Source: Candidatus Woesearchaeota archaeon (lineage in GTDB: Archaea; Nanobdellota; Nanobdellia; Woesearchaeales; GW2011-AR9). Taken from it: a DNA stretch of 64,000 bases. The translations under genes and the position numbers were made by a program. Below the pieces are notes generated by a model that searched no databases, was not told the DNA's origin, and was given only the letters and a program-made list of their open reading frames with translations. Below, piece after piece: positions 34,966-44,362 of this stretch. Location: the NCBI GenBank assembly GCA_018696595.1, contig JABHQW010000003.1:177907-241906 (forward strand), read 5' to 3'. Each line of letters opens with the position of its first letter. Within the stretch, counting starts at the first letter, position 1.

Positions 34966-36342
34966 ATGATAATGACTAACCCGAAAACTCGGATATGGGA
35001 AATAGGAAATAAAAAAGTAATGTTTAATTCATTACATGGAAAGCCATTAATACCAACCGAGGGGTTAATCAGATTATTAGAAACTTTTAAAGAACCAAGA
35101 GACCAAGAAGACATCATCAAAACAGTTAGTCAAAAAGAATTAAGAATAATTGAGGACTTGGTCTCAATGGACTTTTTAATAAATCCCCTTAAAGATGTTT
35201 ATGAAAAAGTTAAAGAAAGAGAGAAACAAGAACTTAATAATAACTTAGAGGGATTAAACCTTTATAATCTTAGACTAAACGTAACCTCTTCTTGCAATCT
35301 TGCGTGTCAATATTGTTATGTATATCAAAGAAAAGAAGAAATTTCTTCTTTTAAAAATATGAGTACAGAAATTGCAGAAAAATCAATATCTCTTTTCTTT
35401 AAATTTCTTAAAGAAAAAGAAGAGCAAAGAATACAAACAAAAGCTATTCCCAAAATAAGATATTTTGGAGGGGAACCCTTAATCAATTTCCCAGTAGTCA
35501 AAAGAAGCGTAGAACTAACAAGTCGTTTGGCAGAACAATACAATATTAAGGTCCAATCGATAATCAACACAAATGGTACAATATATGATCAGGAGATAGA
35601 AAAATTTCTTTTAAGTAACCAAGATTTAAATTTAATAATTAGTTGGGATGGATTAGGAGATTACCATGATTTAGTAAGACATTCCAAAAATAATGAAAAA
35701 AGTAGTAAAAAGATAATGAAGAACTTTGAAAGGATGATGGACCAAGGGATAAGACCCACCATCAGTTGTGTACTATCAGAAAGAAATAAGGACCACCTTA
35801 AAGAATTCATTGATTATTTAGCAGAAAAAAAATTAAAATATTTTGGCATTAGTGTACAAACAGTCTCACAAACAGGCGACAAAATGAGTTCAGAAGAAAA
35901 AGCAAAAAGATTAATAGAAGTTATGAGTTATGCTAAAGAAAAAGGAATTGAAGTTGATGGGCCGTGGTCTTGGCAATACAGGTTATTTAATGACAACACA
36001 GAAGTTTCTTATTGTGGAGCAGTAGGAGGAGAAATCCATGTAAGTGAAAATGGAACAGCCCACCCCTGCCATTTAGTTAAACTAAAATATGGTGATATCA
36101 CAAAAATAAAAAAACTAGAAGAATTATTTGTTTCTCAAGAATATAAAACAATAATTAACAGAACAATATCTGCAATGTATGATGATTGTAATTCTTGCGA
36201 TTTAGAAGGTTTATGCGCAGGTGGATGCATGGCAGAATCCTATGAAAGAACAGGAGATTATTCGAAAAGAGGAGAAGGGTGTGAATTTAAAGTAGAAATG
36301 ACAAAACAGTTATTAGAAAAATATCTAGAAGAGATGGACTAA
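34966..36342 (+). CDS. Radical SAM/SPASM peptide-maturase-like enzyme
   Basis: TSSCNLACQYCYVY (CxxxCxxC); C-terminal CGAVGGEIHVSENGTAHPCHLV..CNSCDLEGLCAGGCMAES..GEGC; N-terminal about 80 aa RRE/PqqD-like. Confidence 0.92.
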   Translation: MIMTNPKTRIWEIGNKKVMFNSLHGKPLIPTEGLIRLLETFKEPRDQEDIIKTVSQKELRIIEDLVSMDFLINPLKDVYEKVKEREKQELNNNLEGLNLYNLRLNVTSSCNLACQYCYVYQRKEEISSFKNMSTEIAEKSISLFFKFLKEKEEQRIQTKAIPKIRYFGGEPLINFPVVKRSVELTSRLAEQYNIKVQSIINTNGTIYDQEIEKFLLSNQDLNLIISWDGLGDYHDLVRHSKNNEKSSKKIMKNFERMMDQGIRPTISCVLSERNKDHLKEFIDYLAEKKLKYFGISVQTVSQTGDKMSSEEKAKRLIEVMSYAKEKGIEVDGPWSWQYRLFNDNTEVSYCGAVGGEIHVSENGTAHPCHLVKLKYGDITKIKKLEELFVSQEYKTIINRTISAMYDDCNSCDLEGLCAGGCMAESYERTGDYSKRGEGCEFKVEMTKQLLEKYLEEMD

Positions 36343-36382
36343 TTAAAACAAATTTTACAAAAATAATTAGGTGGTAAAAAAG

Positions 36383-36502
36383 ATGAAACAACAATGCCAA
36401 GCTAAATGCCGCAATGAGACTGATTGCTTAAATAAAGCTTTACCAGAATCAGATTATTGCTGGTTACATAAAAGAAGAGAAAAAGAGAGTAATAAACAAT
36501 GA
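36383..36502 (+). CDS. Small Cys-rich peptide (39 aa)
   Basis: MKQQCQAKCRNETDCLNKALPESDYCWLHKRREKESNKQ; preceded by ggtgg; below track length cutoff. Confidence 0.65.
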   Translation: MKQQCQAKCRNETDCLNKALPESDYCWLHKRREKESNKQ

Positions 36503-36578
36503 AAAAGTTTAAATATATAGAAAGCACATTATTTAATAGAAAGCTTTTTTCAACCACAACAAAAAAGGTCTTAATTAA

Positions 36579-36707
36579 ATGGAAATAAATAAACTCATCT
36601 TTTCTTTAATAAAAATAAGTGTCCTTTCATTCACGGTGTGGTATCTTTATAATGATACAAAAAAAAGAATGAACCATAGTACTGTTGTAGAAGAGAAAGA
36701 AAAATAA
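36579..36707 (+). CDS. Small single-TM peptide (42 aa)
   Basis: MEINKLIFSLIKISVLSFTVWYLYNDTKKRMNHSTVVEEKEK; TATA-like tttaaatatata at about 36509. Confidence 0.5.
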   Translation: MEINKLIFSLIKISVLSFTVWYLYNDTKKRMNHSTVVEEKEK

Positions 36708-36735
36708 AGAACAAAGGAAAAGATAACAAATAAAA

Positions 36736-37809
36736 ATGGCAGAAGGAATAGTAGCAATTATTGTAGCAGGGATTATAGGGTTCCGATTATGGTCCCATTA
36801 TAACCGCAATGGTCGGAATAAAATAGATCGAAAATCTAGGGAGAATCAACAGACATACCAGAACCATACTTATACAACTGCATATGAGACCGCAAATTCA
36901 CATAAACACATACAACAAGAAAATATTAAACTGATCAGAGGAATTAACTTCCAAAGATTTAAAAAAATCAAGTATGTTCCAAAAGAAAGAGATTATTTCT
37001 CAGATTTAGAAGAATTAATTAAATTAGGAATCACCCCTCACATCTTTGTTGAGTCTTTAATGGCCGTTCATTTAGAAGGGAGAAAAGCCAGTTGCTGTTT
37101 TTCAGATCAGATAAATTTTCAGTCTTCAATCGAACAATTAGAACTAATTGCTAAAAAAATAAAAGAGGACTATAACATTTTCATGGATGCGATTGCAATT
37201 CCCTTTGGTAAAGGATGTATGATGCTTTTCTTTTTCTTCAAAGACATCAAAGAATATAAAAGAATAGAGAAGTTACAAAAAATTAGTGAGAACCCAGATA
37301 TATCCCTCGAAAAAATCTTCAAAAACCCAGAATTAGTGAAATTATGGGGAGAAATATTAGATTATCCAAAATGTTGTGTTGATTTCTGTGTTGAAACAAG
37401 GAAAGGCAATAAAGATATAGAAAAAGAATGTTCTGAAATGTTAAAATCCATCCAAGAATATAAGAAAGTTGACAAAAGTAAGATTAAAAAAGATGAAAAA
37501 GATAACGATAAGAAAGAATTATCTATTCCAGAGAAAGTTTTGACAAATTACTTTGCTTACGAATTTTATCCTTGTAATCCTAACTGTAAAGAAGCCAAGA
37601 GAATTGGAGATGAAATTAAGAAAAGATTTAGTGAAAAAGATAAAAATCTTGCTACAGCATTTCAAATCAACTCAGAATTTAACAGCCGTAAAGTGCTAAA
37701 TCTCTGTACTGATCCAAAAATGGAAAAATTCCAGAACATGATGAAAGACAGAATTATTCATCGTTTATTTTCTGTTCATCATGAAGCTAAAAAACTTAAA
37801 ACCAAATAA
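36736..37809 (+). CDS. Membrane-anchored DUF483-like protein
   Basis: N-terminal TM; YPKCCVDFCVETRKG and YEFYPCNPNCKEAKRIGDEI. Confidence 0.75.
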   Translation: MAEGIVAIIVAGIIGFRLWSHYNRNGRNKIDRKSRENQQTYQNHTYTTAYETANSHKHIQQENIKLIRGINFQRFKKIKYVPKERDYFSDLEELIKLGITPHIFVESLMAVHLEGRKASCCFSDQINFQSSIEQLELIAKKIKEDYNIFMDAIAIPFGKGCMMLFFFFKDIKEYKRIEKLQKISENPDISLEKIFKNPELVKLWGEILDYPKCCVDFCVETRKGNKDIEKECSEMLKSIQEYKKVDKSKIKKDEKDNDKKELSIPEKVLTNYFAYEFYPCNPNCKEAKRIGDEIKKRFSEKDKNLATAFQINSEFNSRKVLNLCTDPKMEKFQNMMKDRIIHRLFSVHHEAKKLKTK

Positions 37810-37931
37810 TTCATTTTTCCAATACATAATAAAAAGCAAAGCTTTTTGGGATGTCCTGGAAAATATTTCTTTTTCCAATAGATTTAAGTAACAGTAAACA
37901 TTTCTCAAATTCAGTTAAAAGAGGTCAATAA

Positions 37932-38912
37932 ATGTTAGAAATCTTGTTTGTTGTTTTAATGATTATAGTAAGTTTATTTGTATTAGTCAAAGGAGCAAAT
38001 TATTTGGTTGATGGTTCTGCAGACTTAGCCAGGTTGTTAAAAATATCACCAATACTTGTTGGTTTAACAATAGTGGCTTTTGGAACTTCATTGCCAGAAT
38101 TCATTGTAAGTTTATTCTCGGTCCTAGCAGGTAAAGCAGATATTTCTATGGGAAATATTATTGGAAGTAACATTGCTAACATTGCTTTAGTTATTGGTGT
38201 TTGTGCAATCATAACCAAACTTAAAGTAAAATCGAAAACATTAATCAACGAATATCCATTTATGATTATTTCTAGTTTCTTATTATTAATTCTTGCTAGC
38301 GATATGTTTATTTTTGGAAGAAATGAGTTTACACTAGGCAGAATTGATGGAGCAATTCTGTTAACAATATTCTTATTCTTTATGTATTACATTTTCCGTT
38401 CAATGAAGAGCTCTAAAAAAGAAGTTAAAAAAGAATTTAGAGAAGAGTTTCAACACCAAAATCCCACCTGGAAAAATACTTTGATGATAGTTGGTGGTAT
38501 TGTTGCTTTAATGGTTGGAGGAAAACTATTTATTCTCTATGCCTCAGAATTATCTGTTATTGCTGGTTTAAGCGACTCTTTTATTGGTTTAGTAATTGCC
38601 GCCTTAGGAACCTCCTTACCAGAATTAGCCACATCAGGAATAGCAGCCTGGAAAAAACAAGGTGATATTGCTATAGGAAACATCGTAGGTAGCAACATAT
38701 TTAATATTTTGTTTGTATTAGGAACAATAAGTTTGATTAAACCCATCAACGTCAATCCAGCAATATTACAGATTGATGCCATGATTATGTTATTTGTAAT
38801 GGGCTTATTTTTAGTATTTTCAACTTACGGCAGGAATATTGTTAGAAAAGAAGGTATTATTTTAATAACAATTTATATACTTTACATCATATCTTTGATA
38901 TGGAGAGGATAA
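37932..38912 (+). CDS. Ca2+/Na+ antiporter (CaCA family)
   Basis: Two repeats VAFGTSLPEFIVS..GNIIGSNIANIALV and AALGTSLPELATS..GNIVGSNIFNILFVLG. Confidence 0.95.
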   Translation: MLEILFVVLMIIVSLFVLVKGANYLVDGSADLARLLKISPILVGLTIVAFGTSLPEFIVSLFSVLAGKADISMGNIIGSNIANIALVIGVCAIITKLKVKSKTLINEYPFMIISSFLLLILASDMFIFGRNEFTLGRIDGAILLTIFLFFMYYIFRSMKSSKKEVKKEFREEFQHQNPTWKNTLMIVGGIVALMVGGKLFILYASELSVIAGLSDSFIGLVIAALGTSLPELATSGIAAWKKQGDIAIGNIVGSNIFNILFVLGTISLIKPINVNPAILQIDAMIMLFVMGLFLVFSTYGRNIVRKEGIILITIYILYIISLIWRG

Positions 38913-38919
38913 ATGATAA

Positions 38920-40845
38920 ATGAAATATAAAACATTCACATTAGACAAGTTTCAAGAAGATTCTATTAATGCTATTGAAAACAATTATTCAGTAGTTGTT
39001 TCTGCCCCTACAGGAAGCGGAAAAACCTTAATTGCGGAATATATTATTGATAAACATAAAGATGATGATAAAAGAATAATTTATACAGCACCAATTAAAG
39101 CGCTTTCTAACCAAAAGTATAGAGATTTTTCTAAAGAGTATGGTGAACAAAAAGTTGGTCTCATGACAGGAGACATAGTAATTAATCCTCATGCTAAGAT
39201 TCTAATTATGACTACCGAAGTTTACAGAAATATGGCTGTATCTCAAGATGGAGAATTAGCTAATGTTGCTTATGTAATCTTTGATGAAATCCATTATATT
39301 AATGACCCAGAAAGAGGTTATGTTTGGGAAGAATCAATAATTTATAGTTTAGAAACTGTTCGGTTCTTATGTTTAAGTGCTACAATTCCTAACGCGGTAG
39401 AGTTTAGTAACTGGATCCAAGCCATTAAGAAACACGAAGTTAAAACTGTTAAAGCAACGAAAAGAAATGTTCCGTTAGAAAAATCATTTTATGATTATGA
39501 ACTTGGGATTACAACACTTGAAAAAATTAGACAAGCCAAACAGATTCCTAATGTTCAGAAAAGTCATGGTAAAAAGAAATGGCGTAGAAAACGTGAGCCA
39601 ACACCAAGCCATGTAGAATTAATTAGAGAATTGGGAAAAGATAAAACGCCTTGCTTGTTTTTTCATTTCTCTCGAAGATTATGTCAAGAAAATGCTTTAG
39701 AATTATCTAGAAAGAACTTATTTCAAAAAAATCCTGAAATTATGAGTTTTGTTAATGAAAAATTAAGAACTGCCCCGTTTGAAATCAACAAACTAAAATC
39801 AACGCAGACTTTAAAAGAAACTTTACAGCAAGGGATTGGGTTTCATCATGCTGGATTATTACCAATATTAAAAGAGATTGTTGAAGAGTTATTCACAGCA
39901 GGAAAGATTAATGTCCTTTACGTCACAGAAACATTTGCAGTAGGAATTAATATGCCCGCTAAAACTGTTTGTTTTTATTCATTGCGAAAATATGATGGTA
40001 GAAGTTTTCGGAATCTAAACACAAAAGAATATTTCCAGATTGCTGGGCGTGCTGGTCGGCGTGGAATTGATAAGATTGGTTACGTTGTGACAATGATTAG
40101 CCGTAATGGGTTCAACTATAATGAAATTAGATCTGTAACAGATAAAGACATGGCACCAATCCAATCCCAGTTTAAGTTATCTATCAATAGTGTGCTTAAC
40201 CTAATTGAGAGACACACACCAGTAGAAATTGAAAAAATTTTACGTTTAAGTTTTTTCTCTTATCAGAAATTTGGTAGAAAATATGCAGACATACCCGCAA
40301 AAGTATTAATGGCCAGATATAACAGTGTTGTAAGAAAATTGAATAAATATAAATATATTGTAGATGGAAAGTTAACAGGTAAAGGATACTTCTCTTCCAA
40401 AATTTATGCTGATGAAATTGCTATGGGAGAAATATTTGCAACTGACTTTGTTAAGAATATTGATGAGTATCAAATTTTATTATTGTTAGCTGCTTTAGTT
40501 TATGAACATCGAGAAACAACTGAGTTCAAACGTGAATTTAAGAGTGAGAAACAAAAAGAATTATGGAAACTGCTAATTAATAATGAATTCTTGAAAAGGG
40601 AAAAGAAATTTGACAATCTTAACAAAGTTGGTGTGTTTATTCACCCAGTTTATAATGGTAAGACCTTTTTTGAAGTAATCAATTTAACCAACTTACAAGA
40701 AGGAGACATTATTAGAATTTATGCCCAGATCCTTGATCGAATTGGACAGATTAAAAAAGCTGCAACAGATTCTGAAGTAATTACAAAAATGGAAAACTGT
40801 CAAGGAATTATCCAGAAAGTCTTAGAAGGCATTTGGCTTGTTTAG
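38920..40845 (+). CDS. Ski2-like DEAD/DEAH RNA helicase
   Basis: SAPTGSGKT, DEIHY, SATIPN, QIAGRAGRRG. Confidence 0.93.
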   Translation: MKYKTFTLDKFQEDSINAIENNYSVVVSAPTGSGKTLIAEYIIDKHKDDDKRIIYTAPIKALSNQKYRDFSKEYGEQKVGLMTGDIVINPHAKILIMTTEVYRNMAVSQDGELANVAYVIFDEIHYINDPERGYVWEESIIYSLETVRFLCLSATIPNAVEFSNWIQAIKKHEVKTVKATKRNVPLEKSFYDYELGITTLEKIRQAKQIPNVQKSHGKKKWRRKREPTPSHVELIRELGKDKTPCLFFHFSRRLCQENALELSRKNLFQKNPEIMSFVNEKLRTAPFEINKLKSTQTLKETLQQGIGFHHAGLLPILKEIVEELFTAGKINVLYVTETFAVGINMPAKTVCFYSLRKYDGRSFRNLNTKEYFQIAGRAGRRGIDKIGYVVTMISRNGFNYNEIRSVTDKDMAPIQSQFKLSINSVLNLIERHTPVEIEKILRLSFFSYQKFGRKYADIPAKVLMARYNSVVRKLNKYKYIVDGKLTGKGYFSSKIYADEIAMGEIFATDFVKNIDEYQILLLLAALVYEHRETTEFKREFKSEKQKELWKLLINNEFLKREKKFDNLNKVGVFIHPVYNGKTFFEVINLTNLQEGDIIRIYAQILDRIGQIKKAATDSEVITKMENCQGIIQKVLEGIWLV

Positions 40846-40882
40846 AGAAATCTTTATATAACCATAAAAAATAGTTCTTTGT

Positions 40883-41413
40883 ATGGGAGAAAGTCTTGGA
40901 ACGCCAAGAGCGATTATTCGTTATAGTGGACTATTTGATTTTGACGGCTTTTATGCTGCCGTAATAGATTGGGGTAAAAACCATGGTTATATGTGGCACG
41001 AAATTGATTACAAACATAAAGTTCCTAGTCCTAGTGGAGCGGAACAAGAATGGAAATGGCGGTTAATGAAAGACGTTAATGACTTTATTAATTATGATAT
41101 ACAATTTATCATCCATGCTTATGATTTGCTTGATGTTGAAGTGGAAGTTGAAGGTCGGAAAAAAAACCTTACCAAAGGCAGACTTTATATTTGGATTAAT
41201 GGTACAGTAACTTACGATTGGCAAAGTAAGTTTGGCGGTGGAAAATTTGCCAAATGGTTAGGAGCATTTTATGCCAAGAGAATGAACCCAGAAATTGCTG
41301 GATATTGGGACACGTTATATTATAGAATCTGGAGTTTACAAACAATCATTAAAAAGTATTTCCAAATGCAAACCACCAAGCATCCATATAAAGAATATTT
41401 AAAAGAAGATTAA
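40883..41413 (+). CDS. Hypothetical protein (176 aa)
   Basis: Compact ORF with Trp/Tyr-rich beta pattern; TATA-like tttatataac upstream. Confidence 0.7.
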   Translation: MGESLGTPRAIIRYSGLFDFDGFYAAVIDWGKNHGYMWHEIDYKHKVPSPSGAEQEWKWRLMKDVNDFINYDIQFIIHAYDLLDVEVEVEGRKKNLTKGRLYIWINGTVTYDWQSKFGGGKFAKWLGAFYAKRMNPEIAGYWDTLYYRIWSLQTIIKKYFQMQTTKHPYKEYLKED

Positions 41414-41450
41414 TTGTTTCTAAATTTTTTGTCCGAAGTAATTTCTTTTT

Positions 41451-41530
41451 GTATACTAAAGCCCCGGTGTGTAGTTTACACCGAGGTGGGTACTCTATAA
41501 GAGTACGATGTCCGCCGTGCTTTAGTATAC
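41451..41530. ncRNA. Candidate structured RNA, three-way junction
   Basis: Perfect 12-nt inverted repeat GTATACTAAAGC/GCTTTAGTATAC enclosing hairpins CGGTGT..ACACCG and GTACTC-TATAA-GAGTAC. Confidence 0.65.
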
Positions 41531-41590
41531 TAATAAATTTAATTTTAGATAAAGATCATTTTTAATAATATCAATAAAATAGAAATATTA

Positions 41591-41690
41591 CTAGACAAGA
41601 TCTTACGATCAAAGGAAGTTTAACAGTCCCCGAAGGACTAACCAATTGGATTTTCTAAGCTCAACTCCCGTGTTTTCGTATCTTATCTAG
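41591..41690 (-). ncRNA. Candidate structured RNA
   Basis: Minus-strand helices CTAGATAAGAT/ATCTTGTCTAG, GGGAGTT/AACTTCC, AGTCC-TTCGG-GGACT; wobble pairs form on minus but become A-C mismatches on plus; TATA-like aaaatattatatag upstream on minus. Confidence 0.65.
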
Positions 41691-41779
41691 CATAATCTAA
41701 GAAAGTAAGAATCTATATAATATTTTCTTACCACTATACTTCAGTAAATTTTATATAAAATCAACAGAATTAAAGGAAA

Positions 41780-42532
41780 ATGACATTATATTTAATTGGG
41801 ATTGGACTAAGTACAGAAAAAGACATCACAGTTAAAGGATTAGAAATTGTTAAGAAATGTGATAAAGTTTACTTAGAAAGTTATACTTCACTATTACAAT
41901 GTTCTGTTAAGGATTTGGAACAGTTTTATGATCAAGAAATTATTATTGCAAACCGAGAAATGACTGAACAAGGAGATGAAAAAATTATTTCTGAAGCTAA
42001 AAAAAAAGATGTTGCTTTCTTAATTATTGGCGACGTTTTTTCTGCTACAACCCACGTTCAGCTGTTTAAATTGGCTAAAGAAAATAATGTTAAAGTTGAA
42101 GTAATTAATAATGCTTCAGTATTAAATTCTGTAGGGATTACTGGATTAGAATTATACAAATTTGGTAAAATCACTTCTATCCCTTTTATTGAAGACCATC
42201 CTCAGTTAGAAACACCTTATAACGTTTTGAAGGAGAATGGCGATATGCACACTTTGTTTTTACTTGATTTAAAGCCCGCTGAGAATAAGTTTATGACCAT
42301 TAATGTTGCACTAGAGATTCTGGAAAAAATCGAATCACGGAAGAAAGAAGGGTTAATTAACGATGATTTGTTAGTTGTTGGTTGCGCTCGTCTTGGATGT
42401 GATGGTTTTATTGTTAAAGCAGGTAAGTTATCTGAAATTCGGGCGTTCGATTTTGGTGCACCGTTACATTGTTTAATCATTCCAGGCAAGATGCATTTTA
42501 TTGAAAAAGAAATGTTAGAGTTATGGAAGTAA
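41780..42532 (+). CDS. dph5: Diphthine synthase
   Basis: MTLYLIGIGLSTEKDITVKGLEIVKKCDKVYLESYTS. Confidence 0.95.
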   Translation: MTLYLIGIGLSTEKDITVKGLEIVKKCDKVYLESYTSLLQCSVKDLEQFYDQEIIIANREMTEQGDEKIISEAKKKDVAFLIIGDVFSATTHVQLFKLAKENNVKVEVINNASVLNSVGITGLELYKFGKITSIPFIEDHPQLETPYNVLKENGDMHTLFLLDLKPAENKFMTINVALEILEKIESRKKEGLINDDLLVVGCARLGCDGFIVKAGKLSEIRAFDFGAPLHCLIIPGKMHFIEKEMLELWK

Positions 42533-42548
42533 TAAGTAAAGAAAAAAA

Positions 42549-42878
42549 TTAATAAAAAGCACAAGGCCACATAGATGCTTCAGCTTTAATCTGATCTTCA
42601 ATTTGTAAATTTTCATCACCATTTTCTTTTTCTTTTTTAAGCGCATCTTTTATTTTTTCTCTACGATTCACAAAATAATTCATTATCTCGGGTGTATAAC
42701 CCATTTTTTTTAACGGGATAATATAAGGTTTATCTCCACGAGCAGCTCTAGATGCATCTAATTCTTCTTGGTTTCTAAAATTTCCTTCTCCAACAATATA
42801 AATAGTTGATTGCTTTGCAACTTCTTCTAAAACCGGTTTATCTCCATTAACTTTAACATTTTTATCATGATTTGTCAT
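42549..42878 (-). CDS. Hypothetical protein (109 aa)
   Basis: ORF with plausible start and flanking promoter-like AT sequence. Confidence 0.6.
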   Translation of the reverse strand: MTNHDKNVKVNGDKPVLEEVAKQSTIYIVGEGNFRNQEELDASRAARGDKPYIIPLKKMGYTPEIMNYFVNRREKIKDALKKEKENGDENLQIEDQIKAEASMWPCAFY

Positions 42879-43018
42879 TTTAAATTATCTCCAAACACCA
42901 ACAAACTACCTAGAACCTCTAATATTAGTACAATTCTGAGAGCTATTTATAAATGTTTTCTAGAAAATATATGTTCTAGTAAATAAAGTAATTAAAAGTA
43001 AGAAATTATTGATTAATT

Positions 43019-43363
43019 GTGCAAGAAAAGACTATCTTAAAAACATCTTTAATCGTTGTTTTAGTAGGTTTAGCATTTCTATTTTTCTATGCAGAAGAGA
43101 TTGATTTGAAAGCGATAAATAATGTTGATGAAAGTAATTCAGGAGAATCAATAAAGTTAACGGGCACTATTAGTAAATTAACTACAAGTGATAAAGTTGC
43201 TTTTATTGAATTGGAAGGCCAGCAAACTATTAAAACGGATGTAATTCTATTTAGTAGCGAGAATGTTTATTTGCAAGAGGGAGATTACGTAGAAATCTAC
43301 GGCACTGTTGAAGAATATAATTCTGAAAAAGAGATTATCGCCAGTAAGATAGTTAAGAAATAA
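43019..43363 (+). CDS. OB-fold nucleic-acid-binding-like protein with N-terminal TM
   Basis: IKLTGTISKLTTSDKVAFIELEGQQTIKTDVILFSSENVYLQEGDYVEIYGTVEEY; GTG start. Confidence 0.75.
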   Translation: MQEKTILKTSLIVVLVGLAFLFFYAEEIDLKAINNVDESNSGESIKLTGTISKLTTSDKVAFIELEGQQTIKTDVILFSSENVYLQEGDYVEIYGTVEEYNSEKEIIASKIVKK

Positions 43364-43372
43364 AAGAAAAAA

Positions 43373-44362
43373 TTATTGGGCTTTAGATTTCAGCTCACCA
43401 AAAGCCTTATTAATTTCTTGATCTGTCCAACCAGTATTATGTTTAAGAATTTCTCTTACACCTTCGTCAGAAGTACCCATTCTTTTTTCCTCATGAATCC
43501 AAGTCTTCAATTCATCAAAATTGTAAGCTTTCCTATGCGGATGAACAAAATGTACAACCACTAAGATTAAAACTATGATAAAAGATAGTACTGAAGGAAT
43601 CCCAATGATATAAGTTTTATATTGGTTCCAATAATTCCAATAAGATGATGTTGGTTGTTGTATTTGTGGTTCTACTGCTGGAGGAGGTAAATCTGGTTCG
43701 ATTTTTTGTGGTTGCGGACCAGGGACAGTAATTTGATTACAATTCTTTTGCAATAATGGTTTCTTGAATGTAGTGCCACAAGAATGGTCGTCTACACAAG
43801 TTCTTTTCTGTACTCCGTTACTACAATCGTTCCATAACGAACAGAACCAGGATTCTTTACATTCTTCACAAGATTGAACTTCTTTTTTAGGTTTATCACA
43901 ACCGTTTTTATCTGTACAAGTTCTACTTTGTTCTAAAGTTGCATTACACAATGACCAAGTGCCACATTCCCACTTTGAAGAACAATAGTTTATATTGCCA
44001 CCGCCTGGAGATGGTGTTGTTGTAATGGGAGGCACTGTATAACAACCAGGAGAATCTACACAGAAAAATTGTTCAGTATTACCGTTAGCACAATTCACTT
44101 TAATTTTATATTTTCCTGCGTTTAGATTAGAATTAGTATTATAAGAAGTCACCCAACTATTTTCTCCACTTTTAATATCTACTAACTCATCTGCAGAATC
44201 TAAAAAAACTTTAAGAACAGAATTCCCTGTACATTCAGCAACTGTTAATTGTACATTTTCAGGATGAGAATAATCCGTTTTATCAGTTGTTACAGTTACT
44301 GCTAAAGCTAAACTCATGCAAAGAATAAAAGTTAAAAAGTAGATTATCTTCTTCATTTTCAT
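43373..44362 (-). CDS. Secreted/anchored protein with TSP1-like Cys repeats and C-terminal TM + helical module
   Basis: KWECGTWSLCNATLEQSRTCTDKNGC, SWFCSLWNDCSNGVQKRTCVDDHSC; TM near C-terminus. Confidence 0.8.
   Translation of the reverse strand: MKMKKIIYFLTFILCMSLALAVTVTTDKTDYSHPENVQLTVAECTGNSVLKVFLDSADELVDIKSGENSWVTSYNTNSNLNAGKYKIKVNCANGNTEQFFCVDSPGCYTVPPITTTPSPGGGNINYCSSKWECGTWSLCNATLEQSRTCTDKNGCDKPKKEVQSCEECKESWFCSLWNDCSNGVQKRTCVDDHSCGTTFKKPLLQKNCNQITVPGPQPQKIEPDLPPPAVEPQIQQPTSSYWNYWNQYKTYIIGIPSVLSFIIVLILVVVHFVHPHRKAYNFDELKTWIHEEKRMGTSDEGVREILKHNTGWTDQEINKAFGELKSKAQ

Noticed and set aside
41451-41530. 5S rRNA, tRNA, SRP RNA, RNase P RNA or H/ACA RNA identity for the folded element
   Set aside because: Lacks 5S loop C sequence, tRNA T-arm, SRP GGAAGGAAGC and RNase P GAGGAAAGUCC motifs; minus-strand ACA after the stem is present but two internal hairpins do not fit an H/ACA fold
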